A stretch of DNA of 64,000 nucleotides, taken from positions 2,989,001 through 3,053,000 of the forward strand of contig NZ_CP108093.1 in assembly GCF_036188265.1 (NCBI RefSeq). The letters are read 5' to 3'. The stretch comes from Streptomyces sp. NBC_00247. Lineage in GTDB: Bacteria; Actinomycetota; Actinomycetes; Streptomycetales; Streptomycetaceae. The position numbers and the translations under genes were made by a program. The first letter of the stretch is position 1. Every line of letters begins with the position of its first letter. Below, piece by piece: positions 1 through 9,285 of this stretch. Under the pieces are notes generated by a model that made no database searches, was not told the DNA's origin, and was given only the letters and a program-made list of their open reading frames with translations.

Positions 1-424
1 TGATGAGTCGTCCGAGCAGGTCCGACGGCAGGTCGCCCTCGCCGCGGTCCGCCGCGCGGATCGCCTGCACGAGCCGCCCGGCGGTGGCCTCGTGGCGCCA
101 CACGATGGCGCCGACGCCGCACTCGATCACGTCGAGCAGTTCGGCCTCCCGCAGCGCGCCCACGACGAGCGCCGCCCGCGCGCCCTCACCGCGTGCCAGT
201 CGGCGCAGCCGGGTGAGCACCGCCTCGTCGAGGGAGTCCTCGACGAGCAACAGGACGGTGCCGGGGCCGGATTCGCTCTCGTCCCGGAGGTCGATCTCCG
301 GGTACCGGCGCAGCTGGCTGTGCACTCCCTCGATCGAGATCGGGTCCCTGGCGTGCACCACGACCCGTATCCGGTCCGCGGACTCGGCCGGGCCGGGCTG
401 TGTGGTGCGCGTGGCGCTCAGCAA
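1..424 (-). CDS. Response-regulator-like protein, N-terminal part (cut by window edge)
   Basis: The first 141 codons are visible; the rest lies beyond the left edge. The start is a TTG at 424 preceded by a GGGGGAA ribosome site six bases away; no other start with such a site exists upstream. The text reads like the receiver half of a NarL/LuxR response regulator: IRVVVHARDPISIEGVH (strand-helix of a receiver), LLLVEDSLDEAVLTRLRRL, then ALVVGALREAELLDVIECG and a WRHEATAGRLVQAI segment that corresponds to the usual linker before the HTH. The canonical phospho-Asp context is poorly kept, so it may be an atypical, ligand- or constitutively-controlled receiver. It is divergent from the LAL gene at 640. 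The HTH domain is inferred, not seen. Confidence 0.7.
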   Translation of the reverse strand, partial: MLSATRTTQPGPAESADRIRVVVHARDPISIEGVHSQLRRYPEIDLRDESESGPGTVLLLVEDSLDEAVLTRLRRLARGEGARAALVVGALREAELLDVIECGVGAIVWRHEATAGRLVQAIRAADRGEGDLPSDLLGRLI

Positions 425-639
425 CGTGGTTCCCCCATGTACGCGTGTGTGGCACCCGGGTCCGGCAGGTGGCGGGTCCGCGTTCTTCACACTCGTGGAA
501 CGGCAGGGGGCACGGCAATCGTGGAACACCACGAGCGGCACCACGAGACCGGCGGTCGCCGCGGGCCGCGACGGCACTCCTCACGGGGGCCGTCGCGGGC
601 ACGTCACCGCGTACTCCACCGTCGCAAGGAGGGGACAGA

Positions 640-3423
640 ATGTCCGGACCATACAGTGAGCAACCGCGCGAGCACAGGGGTGCGACCGAACTTCTCGCGA
701 CCGGTGCCGCACGCGCCCGTGCGGGGAAGGGCGGTCTGGTGCTGCTGCGCGGGGCGACCGGCACCGGCCGGACGACCGTCCTGGAGAACGCCGTCGAGGC
801 CGCCGCGGGGCAGGGCATGCGCGTGCTGCGGGCCCGCTGCTCCGCCGCCGACGCCTCCGTCCCCTTCGGCGCCGTCCTCCAACTCCTGCGCTCCGGGGCA
901 GGGTCCGGGGCGCCGGCCCTCACCTGTGGGGGCACCGACGACGAGCGCGAACACGGCGACCGTCTGCGGCAGTCGCTGCTCGCCCGTGCCGGGGAGTCCT
1001 CGCTCGTCGTGGCCGTGGACGACGTGCACCTCGCCGACGCGCCCTCGTACCGGTGGCTGGTGGAGACCGCCCGGCACGTGGACCGGCTCCGGCTGCCGGT
1101 GCTGCTGGCCGTCACCGAACGCGGCCAGTACGACGTGGGCCCGCCGGCGCCGGGCTTCGCCCACGGCCTCTCCCCCTCCCTCGTCCGCACCCACACCCTC
1201 GCCCCGCCCACCGCCGACGCGGCGGCGGGCCTGGTGCGCGCACGGTTCCCCTCCGCCACCGGGTCGTGGATCGAGGCGTGTACGCGGGCCGGTGCCGCGA
1301 GCCCGCTGTTGCTGCGCGCCCTCCTCGACGACCTGGAAGCCTCCGGGAGCCTCCCGGCCGTACCCGAGAGTGCCGCCGCCCTCTACCCGGGCGCGTACGC
1401 GGCGGCGGTCTCGTGGTGGCTGGAGAACGCCGGGGCGGGCACCGCCGAGGTGGCGGGCGTCCTGGCGGCCCTGGACGAGGAGCCGGCCGGGGAACGACCC
1501 GGGCGCCCCGGCCCCGGTGGCGGGGAGCGGCCCGCGGAGCACCCGGGCCGGCTGCTCGCCGAACTGTCGGGCGCCGATCCGGCCCGGGTGGCGGGCTGGC
1601 TCACCGCGATGACCCGGCTGGGCTTACTGTGCGACGAAGACGGACGGCCCCGCTACTCCCACCCGTTGCTGCGGGACGCGGTCCTCGCCCGCGTGCCCGC
1701 GACCAGGCGGTACGCGATACACCGGGCGGCGGCCGAAGCGACCCTGCGCCGGGGCGGCCCCGCCGAGACGGTCGCCGGGCACCTGCTGCTCTCCGGTCCG
1801 GTGGGCGAGACCTGGGCGCCGGTCGCGCTGCACGCCGCCTCCACACTGGCGCTGGGCGCCGGACGGAGCCGCGACGCCGTCGCGTACCTGCGCCGCGCCC
1901 TGGAGGAACCGCTCTCCGACCGGCACCGGCAGCGGTTGCTGACCGAACTGGGCTCCCTGGAGTACGCGGGCTCCCAGACGTCGGCCGCGATACCGCGGTT
2001 CACCGAGGCGCTCGCACTGGCGGGCACGCCGCGTGACCGGGTCAGCGCGGCCGTCGCCCTGGGCACCGCGCTCGCCGGCCGGGGCAGCACCCGCGCCGCC
2101 CTGGAGGTGCTGCGCTCGGCGGACGGCCAGCTCGCCGGTCACCCCGGTCTGGCGAGCACTCTGCAGGGTGCCACCGTGTTCCTGTCCGACCAGGACAAGA
2201 CGGTCCGCCGGGAGGTCTACCAGTGGCTGCGCGACACCACGGAACGCACTCCGGAGCTGGTCAGTCCGGCCGCCCAGGCCCTGCTCGTACGGTACGCGGC
2301 CACCGCCGGGCTGATCTCGGCGGACGAGGCCATGAGGAAGGTACGGGTCCTGCTCGCCGAACCGTCCGACCCACTCGCCGAACCGTTCCTGCTGAGCGCG
2401 GCGGCCACCGTCGCCCAGTGGGCCGACGAGCTCGACGAGGCCGAGGAGCTGGCCGGCCGGCTTCCCCACCTGTCGCACCCCATGCACATGGCGCTGCTCC
2501 ACGTACGCGCCGACATCGCCGCCTCCCGGGGCGACTACACGCGGCTGCCGGCCGGATCGTCCACCGTCGGGGCCACCGGGCCCACCCCCCTGCACGCCCA
2601 CGTGCTGACCGGGCTCGTGGAGGCCGGCCGCACGGCCGAGGCCCGGCGGCTCGCGGACGCCTTCGACCTGCGGGAGGCCCCGGACTCCTGGGGCCGCAAC
2701 CGGCTCCTCCACGCGCGAGGGCTCCAGCGCGCCGCGGGGGGAGACCCGGCGGGTGCGCTGCACGACTTCCTGGAGTGCGGGCGCCGCCAGACCGAACGTC
2801 AGGTGGTCAGCCCGGTCGTCACCCCGTGGCGCTCGTCGGCCGCCCTGTGCTGCCTCGTCCTCGACAGCCCCGGACAGGCGCTCGCGCTGGCCGAGGAGGA
2901 ACTGCGCCTGGCCCGTGTCTGGGGCACCCCGCGCACGGTGGGCCGCGCGCTGCGCGTCCTCGGCACGGTCACCGGCGGCCGCCGCGGTCTGCTGATGGGC
3001 GAGGAGGCCGTACGGCTGCTCAGGGGGGCGCCGGCCGCGGTCGAGACGGAACTGGTCAGCGCGCTGACCGCGCAGGGCAGAGCCCTGACCGCGGCGGGGG
3101 AGCGCTCCCACGCCCGCAGATGCCTGCGCGAGGCGTGCGAGCGCGCCGAGCGGCTCGGCGCCACGCGGCTGCGCACTCTGGCGGAGCAGTACCTGCGCGA
3201 GGGCGGCGCCCGCCCCGGCGTCACGGCCCGTACCGGCGCGCACTCCCTCACCGTCAGCGAGCGCCGCATCGCCCGGCTGGCCGCCGACGGCCACACGAAC
3301 ACCGAGATCGCCGGGCTGCTGCACCTGGCCCGGCGCACGGTCGAGACCCACCTCACCAACACCTACCGGAAGTTGGGGATACGCCGGCGCGTGGAGCTCG
3401 TCACGTCCCTGGGCTCGGACTGA
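640..3423 (+). CDS. Large ATP-binding LuxR-family (LAL) transcriptional regulator with a TTA codon
   Basis: A 927-residue cytoplasmic DNA-binding regulator. The ATG at 640 follows AAGGAGGGG; the open frame extends further 5' but has no comparable site. Residues 1-300 are a STAND/AAA-type ATPase: the P-loop reads RGATGTGRTT, with Arg where Lys is expected, and Walker B is VVAVDDVHLAD. The middle is helical TPR-like sequence, and the last ~65 residues are a LuxR HTH (LTVSERRIARLAADG, TNTEIAGLLHLARRTVETH, YRKLGIRRR). A TTA leucine codon at 1624-1626 (codon 329) makes translation probably bldA-dependent, as in many Streptomyces pathway-specific activators. It is convergent with the operon ending at 3491 and a likely activator of a neighbouring RiPP operon. 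The Arg P-loop could reduce ATP binding. Confidence 0.9.
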   Translation: MSGPYSEQPREHRGATELLATGAARARAGKGGLVLLRGATGTGRTTVLENAVEAAAGQGMRVLRARCSAADASVPFGAVLQLLRSGAGSGAPALTCGGTDDEREHGDRLRQSLLARAGESSLVVAVDDVHLADAPSYRWLVETARHVDRLRLPVLLAVTERGQYDVGPPAPGFAHGLSPSLVRTHTLAPPTADAAAGLVRARFPSATGSWIEACTRAGAASPLLLRALLDDLEASGSLPAVPESAAALYPGAYAAAVSWWLENAGAGTAEVAGVLAALDEEPAGERPGRPGPGGGERPAEHPGRLLAELSGADPARVAGWLTAMTRLGLLCDEDGRPRYSHPLLRDAVLARVPATRRYAIHRAAAEATLRRGGPAETVAGHLLLSGPVGETWAPVALHAASTLALGAGRSRDAVAYLRRALEEPLSDRHRQRLLTELGSLEYAGSQTSAAIPRFTEALALAGTPRDRVSAAVALGTALAGRGSTRAALEVLRSADGQLAGHPGLASTLQGATVFLSDQDKTVRREVYQWLRDTTERTPELVSPAAQALLVRYAATAGLISADEAMRKVRVLLAEPSDPLAEPFLLSAAATVAQWADELDEAEELAGRLPHLSHPMHMALLHVRADIAASRGDYTRLPAGSSTVGATGPTPLHAHVLTGLVEAGRTAEARRLADAFDLREAPDSWGRNRLLHARGLQRAAGGDPAGALHDFLECGRRQTERQVVSPVVTPWRSSAALCCLVLDSPGQALALAEEELRLARVWGTPRTVGRALRVLGTVTGGRRGLLMGEEAVRLLRGAPAAVETELVSALTAQGRALTAAGERSHARRCLREACERAERLGATRLRTLAEQYLREGGARPGVTARTGAHSLTVSERRIARLAADGHTNTEIAGLLHLARRTVETHLTNTYRKLGIRRRVELVTSLGSD

Positions 3424-3434
3424 GCCGCCGGTAC

Positions 3435-3479
3435 GGGAGACGGGCGTGCGGCGGCACCGACCGCGGGAGGCCGTCTCTC
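3435..3479. terminator. Possible bidirectional terminator between convergent genes
   Basis: Nine-base-pair inverted repeat (3435-3443 pairs with 3471-3479, one G-T wobble) in the 67-base gap between two convergent stop codons. The loop is long (27 bases) and there is no T-run, which is common in Streptomyces. Position is the main support. Confidence 0.35.
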
Positions 3480-3490
3480 CCCGGCAGTGG

Positions 3491-4072
3491 TCAGGGCGTA
3501 CCGGGCGGGCCGAGGAGTTCGTGGAGCTGGCTGAGAAGGCGGTTCGCCGTGGCGCGGTCGTCGGGGGCGAGCGCGAGGGCGGCGGCCGGCCGGTGGTGGG
3601 TGACCAGGCGCAGGGCCGTCGCGGCCTGCCGGGCGAACATCATCAGCAGGTCGAGCTCGCCCAGGCTGGACCGGGCCTGCGGGGACGGGTCGAGCACTTC
3701 GAGGACGCCCAGCACCTGATGGTCGCGCAGCAGGGGGACGGCCATCAGCGCGTCGGGCACGTACGCGGTCGACCGGGCGAAGTCACGGTCGAACGCGGCG
3801 TTCTGCGAGAGCCGGTCGACGATCATCGGCTCGCCGGAGACGACGACCCATCCGGCGATCCCCCGGTCGGCGGGGAACCGGCGTCCGACGAGGAACTCCT
3901 CACCCTGGCCGGAGACGGCCTGGAACACCAGCTCGTTGGTCTCCTCGTCGAGGAGGAAGACGGAGCTGGCCTGGGCGCCGAAGATGGCTCTCGCGACGTC
4001 GACGACCGACTGGAGCAGTTCGAGGGCGACGGGCTGGGCGGAGTGCGCGGCGGGCTCGGCGGCAGAGGACAT
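3491..4072 (-). CDS. GAF-domain protein
   Basis: A 193-residue soluble protein. Residues ~15-165 form one GAF domain: SVVDVARAIFGAQASSVFLLD, GRRFPADRGIAGWVV, EPMIVDRL, ALMAVPLLRDHQVLGVLEVLD. No output domain follows, only a short helical tail. GAF domains bind cyclic nucleotides or other small ligands, so a link to the adenylate-cyclase-like protein two genes upstream is attractive but inferred. The start ATG overlaps the upstream protease stop as TGATG (4070-4074), indicating translational coupling. It is the last gene of the leftward operon that begins with the SARP gene at 12460. Confidence 0.85.
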   Translation of the reverse strand: MSSAAEPAAHSAQPVALELLQSVVDVARAIFGAQASSVFLLDEETNELVFQAVSGQGEEFLVGRRFPADRGIAGWVVVSGEPMIVDRLSQNAAFDRDFARSTAYVPDALMAVPLLRDHQVLGVLEVLDPSPQARSSLGELDLLMMFARQAATALRLVTHHRPAAALALAPDDRATANRLLSQLHELLGPPGTP

Positions 4073-4929
4073 CAGGCACCTTCGGGGCTGCGGTCGGGTA
4101 CACGGACGTTGGCTGCGGAGAGGTAGAGGGCGTTCTTCAACTGGAAGGTCGTCATGCGGGGGTTCGCGGAGAGGAACCGGGCGCAGAGCCCGGCGATGTA
4201 GGGCGTGGCGAAGCTGTTGCCGGTGCTGCGGATGGAGGTGCCGCCGAGCCAGGGCACCTCCACGTTCTGGCCCGGGGCGAAGAACTCCACGGGCGGGTCG
4301 GGGTTGTAGAGGTGCAGTCCGGGGTCGTCCTCCTGGTGGCTGCCGACGGAGATCACCGAGGCGAACCGCCAGGGGAAGCTCTCCACGGGCGAGTTGTGCG
4401 CGGAGGCGACGATCACGGTGCGGTCGAAGTAGGCGGCGTCCGCGAGCGCGTGCAGTTCCTCGGCGAAGCGGGCCTTCGTGGTCGAGAGGCTGAGGTTGAT
4501 CACGTCGAAGTTCTGTTCCACGGCCCACCGGAGACCCGCGAGGAGGATGCCGCCGGTTCCGGAGAAGCGTTCGCCGAGCACCCGGACGCTGTGGATCTCG
4601 CAGTCGGGTGCGGTACGGCGGATGATTCCGGCACAGGCGGTGCCGTGGCCGCAGGTGTCGCCGGTGTCGGTGGCCCGCACCTCGATGCCGTCCTCGCCCT
4701 GGACGGCGACCCAGGAGCCGCCGAGCGGGCCGATCATCGGATGGCCGGGTTCGACACCGGAATCCACCACGCACACCCGGACCCCGCGCCCGGTGCCCTG
4801 GCGGGGCTCCTGCCGATGGCCCGCGAGCACTCCGTCCGCGGTGACGGCGATGTCCTCGGGGCTCTTGTCGCGCAGGCTCCAGGTGAGCCCGCCGCGCCTG
4901 GTGGCGGCCGTGGGAGCGGTGGCGGTCAT
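4072..4929 (-). CDS. Subtilisin-like (S8) serine protease, cytoplasmic
   Basis: A 285-residue protein with a full S8 triad: Asp56 in VCVVDSGVEPGHP, His95 in CGHGTACAGI, Ser239 in GNSFATPYIAG, plus the oxyanion Asn179 in VASAHNS. There is no signal peptide, membrane segment or obvious inhibitory propeptide, so it should act in the cytosol. Subtilisin-like proteases in RiPP loci commonly cut leader peptides; here the protease sits in the same overlapping operon as a small peptide gene (8360-8560), a radical SAM protein and an iron enzyme, so peptide processing is the simplest role (inference). The ATG at 4929 overlaps the upstream stop as ATGA. The ORF extends upstream only into the preceding gene. 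Confidence 0.9.
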   Translation of the reverse strand: MTATAPTAATRRGGLTWSLRDKSPEDIAVTADGVLAGHRQEPRQGTGRGVRVCVVDSGVEPGHPMIGPLGGSWVAVQGEDGIEVRATDTGDTCGHGTACAGIIRRTAPDCEIHSVRVLGERFSGTGGILLAGLRWAVEQNFDVINLSLSTTKARFAEELHALADAAYFDRTVIVASAHNSPVESFPWRFASVISVGSHQEDDPGLHLYNPDPPVEFFAPGQNVEVPWLGGTSIRSTGNSFATPYIAGLCARFLSANPRMTTFQLKNALYLSAANVRVPDRSPEGA

Positions 4930-7900
4930 GTGGTGACTTCCCTTCTGCTCACGTCCGGCTCCGGTACGGTTCCGGGCGCCGGGGGGCCGCCGGGTACGGT
5001 GCTGCCGGCCGGCAGCAGGGCGGCGGCCCAACGGACCCCGGGCGCGTGCCCCTTCGTACCGAACCACCGTCCCGCGCGGCCGGCGGCCGCCGCCGATTCC
5101 GGGCCGAGGCCGAGCAGCCGCAGCGTGTGGGCCTCGTCCAGCGCGGCCTGGGCCCGTACGAGCGGGGAGTCCGTCCGGTCCGCGGCCCGGGCGGACCGCG
5201 CGGCGAGCCGCAGGGCGCGGTCGGCGTCGCCCCGGCCCGCCGCGAGGCGCGCCCGCAGCCCGTCGTGGTCGGCGGTCTCGGCGTCGAGGCCACCGGCCGC
5301 GACCACCTGCCCGGCGTCGCCGTCGAGGACGCGGCGGGCCTCCTCGGCGTCACCGGTGTCCAGGTGGAGCCGTGCGGACTCCAGGGTGATGGTGCGCAAC
5401 GGCGACGGGGCCCCCAGGGCCCGGGCGGCCCGGTCCGCCTCGCCGAGCAGTCCGAGGGCGGCGGAGTGCTCGCGGGCGGCCGAGTGCACCGCCGCGCCGA
5501 AGAGCGGGAGGAAGACACCGGCCTCGGCGAAGCCGAGTTCGTGGGCGAGCCGGCCGGCGAGCGCGAGGTGTTCGCGGGCCGCGTCGTGCTCGTCCCGCAG
5601 GGCGAGGAGGACGGCCAGCGGAAGGTTGAGCGTGACCTGTACGGTGCGCCGGCCCCGGCCGTGTTCGGCGAGGAGGGCACGGCACCGGCCCACGGCGGAC
5701 TCCACCGGCTCGGGACCCCGCCAGAGGGAGACGCCGATCGCGCCCAGGGCGGCGGCCCGTTCGGGTTCGGCGTCGGCCCCGACGGCCCGGCCGAGCGCGC
5801 GGAGCAGCAGCCGGTCGGCCTCACCGTGGCGGCCTCGCCCCTGGTAGTGCTGGGCGAGCCGCAGGCACGCGCGGGCCTGGCCGAGGTCGTCGGCGGACGC
5901 CTCGAAGACCGGCAGCACCGCCCGCGCGGCGTCCGGAACGGCGTCGGCGCCCGGGGCGGCGTCCACGGCGAGGGCGAGCCGCGCGTAGGCGCTCTCCTCG
6001 GGGTGGTCGAGGGCGGCGAGCGCCGTGGAGAGCAGGGCGCGGCCCCGCTCGGTACGGCCGAGGGCGAGGTTGACCTCGCCGAGCCTTCGGGCGGTCGGCA
6101 CGGTGGCGGGCTCCCCGGGCAGGTTGAGGGCGTGCGCGCGCGAGAGCAGGTGCTCCGCGCGCAGGAGGTCGGAGCGGTCGAGGGCACGGCCTCCCGCCTC
6201 GGCGAGCGCCCGGGCCGCGCCGCGCCGCAGCGTCGCGGTCTCCGCGTCGGTGATGCCGAGTTCGCACCGGTAGCGGTGGGCGAGTTCGAGGTGTTCGCCG
6301 ATGCCCGCGGGGCCGGCGGCACGGACCGAGGGGAGGGCGGCGGCGCCGGCGTGCAGGTCGGCGCGGGTGCGCTTGGACATGCACTGGTAGGCGACCTCCT
6401 GGACGAGCCCGCTGGTGAAGCGGTACGAGGCGGGGTCGGCCGGCGGCGGATTCGGTTCGATCAGCCGGCGGCGACCGAGCCCGAGCAGGGCGGGGCGGAG
6501 CGCGGGCGGGTCCAGGGCGGGCCTGCCCGGCGTTCCCCGGCCGGCGAGGTCGGTGAGCTCGTGGACGGTGAACTCGCGGCCCAGCACGGCGGCGAGGTCG
6601 AGGGCGCCGCGGTCGACGGGGCCCAGGGCGTCGACCCGGGCGCCGAGGAGCGCCTGCACGGTCGGGGGCAGTTCGGCGGGCAGCCGGAGCCCGTCGCCGT
6701 CACTCCCCCGCGGGCCGCCCCCGCTGTCGAACCCGCTGCTTCCGGCGTCCTCGCCGCCGTCCCCGTCGAGGGCCGAGAGCAGGTGTTCCAGGTGGAGCGG
6801 GTTGCCGCCGGTGCGTTCGAGCAGGGCCGGACCGTCCGGGAGGCGGTCGGCCCGGACGACGAGTTCGGCGGCGAGGAGTACGCACTCCTCCGGGGCCAGC
6901 CCGGTGAGGGTCACCGCGGTGCCCCGCGGGGCGCACCAGGTCTCGGCGGCTTCGGGGCGGGCCGGGCAGACGACGAGTACGGCGGCGTCGCCGAGCCGGG
7001 TGACGAGCCGGTCGAGGACCTCCAGCAGCAGGGGGGCCGCCCACTGGCAGTCGTCGACGACGAGGACGACCGGTCGCGGGGCGGCGAGTGCGGTCAGCAC
7101 CCGCAGGAGGGCGCCGCAGGTCTCGTCCACCGAGGGGTTGGGCGTGCCGTCGAGGAGCAGGCCGCCTTCGAGTACGGCCAGGGCCTCGGAGAGGGCGGGG
7201 CGTTGTGCCGGGGCCGCCGCCCGGTGCAGGGCGCAGGGGCAGGGATCGTCGGGGTTCCCGCCCCGGGGTGTGCGGTGCGGACCGGTGTCGTCGGGGACGG
7301 TCGCGGAGGGCGGCGCGCCCGGGTGCGGGGGGTGGTGGTGCGCGGGGAGCAGGTCGGCCAGGGCGTCGGCGAGCGGGGCGAGGCTGCCCCGGCCGCCGTA
7401 GGGCCGGCAGCGCCCGTAGCCGTGGGCGGGGGCGGGGGCGGTGTGTTCCAGCCACTCGCGGACCAGCCGGGTCTTGCCCTGTCCCGCCTCGCCGGAGACG
7501 GTGACCAGGCGGGCGCCGCCGCCCGCCGCCGTGTCGGCCAGCACCTCGTCCAGGGAGGCCAGTTCACGCTGCCGGCCGACGAAGCGCAGATCGAAGCGGC
7601 GCAGCGACTCCGGGTCGTCCTCACCGAGACCGAGCAGGCGGTGGGCGACGACCCGGTCCGTCTTGCCCTTGAGCGCGAGGGGACCGACCTCCTCGGCCCG
7701 CACGGTGGGACCGGCGGCGAGGAGGGTGTCCGGGCCGACGAGCACCTCGCCGGGGCCCGCGTTCTGTTCGAGCCGGGCGGCGATGTTGACGGTCTCGCCG
7801 GAGACGAGGGCCTGCCTCGCGGAGGTGTCGGCCCCCGCGACGACCCGGCCCGTGTTGATGCCGATACGGACACCGAGGCGCACCCCGAGAGTGGCGTCGA

Positions 7901-8285
7901 GGTCGGCGTTGAGCCCGTCGAGGGCCTTCAGCATGCCCAGGGAGGCCGCCAGGGCCCGCCGCGCGTCGTCCTCCCGCACCGTCGGTACGCCGAACACGGC
8001 CATCACGGCGTCGCCGATGAACTTCTCCACCGTGCCGCCGTAGGTCTCGATCTGGCGGCCCATGAGGTCGAAGTAGCGCAGGGTCACACCGCGCAGGGTC
8101 TCCGGGTCGAGGGCGCCGGAGAGCGCGGTGGACCCGACCATGTCGCAGAAGAGCACGGTCACCACCTTGCGGCCCTCTTGCGGCGCGTCCGCCGGGCCCT
8201 GCGGGGGTTCGGCGCACGGCGTACCGCAGGACGGGCAGAACCGGGCGCCGGAGGGCAGCGACTGGCGGCAGTAGGTGCAGGGCAT
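4926..8285 (-). CDS. Zinc-ribbon / class III adenylate cyclase / ATPase / TPR signalling protein
   Basis: A 1119-residue multidomain protein. The zinc ribbon has Cys3, Cys6, Cys17 and Cys20. A class III nucleotidyl cyclase domain spans ~40-215, with metal-binding Asp48 (LFCDMVGST) and Asp92 (FIGDAVMAVFG), and Asn167/Arg171 (TVNIAARLE), so it looks catalytically competent. A STAND-type ATPase follows (Walker A GEAGQGKT 265-272; Walker B VVLVVDDCQWA), then a long Ala-rich TPR-like C-terminal half. This cyclase-ATPase-TPR architecture is common in actinobacteria and usually regulatory. It lies between the peptide gene and the protease, overlapping the latter by ATGA. The product could be cAMP; whether the downstream GAF protein senses it is speculation. 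The ATG at 8285 places the ribbon at the exact N-terminus. Confidence 0.9.
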   Translation of the reverse strand: MPCTYCRQSLPSGARFCPSCGTPCAEPPQGPADAPQEGRKVVTVLFCDMVGSTALSGALDPETLRGVTLRYFDLMGRQIETYGGTVEKFIGDAVMAVFGVPTVREDDARRALAASLGMLKALDGLNADLDATLGVRLGVRIGINTGRVVAGADTSARQALVSGETVNIAARLEQNAGPGEVLVGPDTLLAAGPTVRAEEVGPLALKGKTDRVVAHRLLGLGEDDPESLRRFDLRFVGRQRELASLDEVLADTAAGGGARLVTVSGEAGQGKTRLVREWLEHTAPAPAHGYGRCRPYGGRGSLAPLADALADLLPAHHHPPHPGAPPSATVPDDTGPHRTPRGGNPDDPCPCALHRAAAPAQRPALSEALAVLEGGLLLDGTPNPSVDETCGALLRVLTALAAPRPVVLVVDDCQWAAPLLLEVLDRLVTRLGDAAVLVVCPARPEAAETWCAPRGTAVTLTGLAPEECVLLAAELVVRADRLPDGPALLERTGGNPLHLEHLLSALDGDGGEDAGSSGFDSGGGPRGSDGDGLRLPAELPPTVQALLGARVDALGPVDRGALDLAAVLGREFTVHELTDLAGRGTPGRPALDPPALRPALLGLGRRRLIEPNPPPADPASYRFTSGLVQEVAYQCMSKRTRADLHAGAAALPSVRAAGPAGIGEHLELAHRYRCELGITDAETATLRRGAARALAEAGGRALDRSDLLRAEHLLSRAHALNLPGEPATVPTARRLGEVNLALGRTERGRALLSTALAALDHPEESAYARLALAVDAAPGADAVPDAARAVLPVFEASADDLGQARACLRLAQHYQGRGRHGEADRLLLRALGRAVGADAEPERAAALGAIGVSLWRGPEPVESAVGRCRALLAEHGRGRRTVQVTLNLPLAVLLALRDEHDAAREHLALAGRLAHELGFAEAGVFLPLFGAAVHSAAREHSAALGLLGEADRAARALGAPSPLRTITLESARLHLDTGDAEEARRVLDGDAGQVVAAGGLDAETADHDGLRARLAAGRGDADRALRLAARSARAADRTDSPLVRAQAALDEAHTLRLLGLGPESAAAAGRAGRWFGTKGHAPGVRWAAALLPAGSTVPGGPPAPGTVPEPDVSRREVTT

Positions 8286-8359
8286 GCCGGTCCACCTTCG
8301 GCGAGATCGTCGGACGCGGGGGACGGCCCCGGCGGGGCGCGACCGCGTTCCCGGTCGGG

Positions 8360-8560
8360 TCAGAAGAGGGCGCCGCCGGCGATCTCGGCGTGGGCCTGCA
8401 CGTCGGGCCCGGCCTCGTCGAGCCGGCTCTTGATGTCGAGGAGCAGGGAGAGTTCGTCCGGGCCGAGCTCCTCCAGGACCTCCTGCTGCTCCTCGGTGAA
8501 GGCGTCGAGGGAGAAGCCGGCCTCCCGCAGCTGTTGCAGGGCGTGCTGCCGATCGGTCAT
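8360..8560 (-). CDS. Small acidic peptide, aroma-sacti cluster domain type (candidate RiPP precursor or partner)
   Basis: Sixty-six residues, highly acidic, beginning MTDRQHALQQLREAGF. The body is helical (LDAFTEEQQEVLEELGPDEL, LLLDIKSRLDEAG) and the tail is short, ending AEIAGGALF. I recall this helix pattern from actinobacterial proteins labelled aroma-sacti cluster domain; that is memory, not a search. It contains no Cys, so it cannot itself carry sactipeptide or lanthionine thioether links. Its start overlaps the stop of the upstream iron enzyme as ATGA (8557-8560), so it is surely translated with the radical SAM/iron enzyme pair. It may be the substrate, with the C-terminal tail as core, or a small binding partner. 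Confidence 0.8.
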   Translation of the reverse strand: MTDRQHALQQLREAGFSLDAFTEEQQEVLEELGPDELSLLLDIKSRLDEAGPDVQAHAEIAGGALF

Positions 8561-9285
8561 GGCTGGCCTCCGGGTGCGGTGAGCCTGACGAACAGACGGG
8601 TGATCCCGTCCGCCGCGTGGAGGGCGCCGACGGCCACCGCGGTGAGTTGCGCGGGGGTCAGCGGCAGCGCGTCGAGCAGGGCGTCGAGGTCGGCGGCGTG
8701 GCCGCCGTCGAGTGCGGCGTGTTCGTGCACGGTGCGGAAGGCCGCCGGTGGCAGGCCGGTGTCCCGTGCGAGCCGTCGGGCCAGCAGGGGCGAGGGCGCG
8801 TGGTGCTCCAGGGTGAGGATGTAGCCGAGCAGGACGACCGGGTGGTGGTGCTCGATCCAGTAGTACTGGGCGCCGGCGAGTTCGGCGACGGCGGCCGGGG
8901 GCTGTGCGGCCAGCAGCGCGGCCCCGTCGCCGCCGGCGGCGGCCAGGTCGTCGAGGAGCCAGGCGTCGTGGTCGCGTTCCTCCTCGACGTGCGCGGCGAG
9001 GTAGCGGCCCAGCCGTTCGGCGAGCGGGTCGCCGGGAGTCTCCGCACAGCGGCGGGCGGCCGACTCCATGAGCGGTACGGAGGCCCGGATCAGCCCGTGC
9101 ATGGCGGCGAGGTAGCGGAGGTAGCGCGGCCGGAGTCCGTCGGGGTGCCACAGCGCCGCGCAGGCCGCCCGCAGGGTGGGCTCCGCGAGCGCCAGCCGGG
9201 TGCGCAGCACGACGGAGGCCGGGGGCGGGACCGTCGCGCCGGAGGGCTCGGCTCCGGTCGCAGGGCCGGGTACGGAGAGGATCAC
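8557..9285 (-). CDS. Haem-oxygenase-fold iron-containing redox enzyme
   Basis: A 242-residue all-helical protein resembling the haem-oxygenase-like diiron oxidase (iron-containing redox enzyme) superfamily. Candidate metal ligands are in AAHVEEERDHDAWLLDDL, YYWIEHHHPVVLLGY and HAALDGGHAADLDALL, which give the expected Glu/His/Asp-rich helices. Such enzymes use O2 for oxidations and C-C or C-N cleavage, also in RiPP pathways. The start is a GTG at 9285 overlapping the radical SAM stop as GTGA; the larger open frame upstream is just the complement of that gene. The tight coupling to a radical SAM gene and a small peptide gene suggests two-step peptide modification (inference). Confidence 0.85.
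   Translation of the reverse strand: MILSVPGPATGAEPSGATVPPPASVVLRTRLALAEPTLRAACAALWHPDGLRPRYLRYLAAMHGLIRASVPLMESAARRCAETPGDPLAERLGRYLAAHVEEERDHDAWLLDDLAAAGGDGAALLAAQPPAAVAELAGAQYYWIEHHHPVVLLGYILTLEHHAPSPLLARRLARDTGLPPAAFRTVHEHAALDGGHAADLDALLDALPLTPAQLTAVAVGALHAADGITRLFVRLTAPGGQP

Noticed and set aside
8360..8560. Calling the small acidic peptide a sactipeptide precursor
   Set aside because: It contains no Cys, so sulfur-to-alpha-carbon links are impossible within it; kept as a RiPP-like candidate only.
4926..8582. Long rightward open frame (about 1178 codons) opposite the cyclase-ATPase gene
   Set aside because: Antisense shadow: high GC keeps the complementary frame open; no domain, start site or ribosome site, and the minus-strand product has full cyclase and ATPase motifs.
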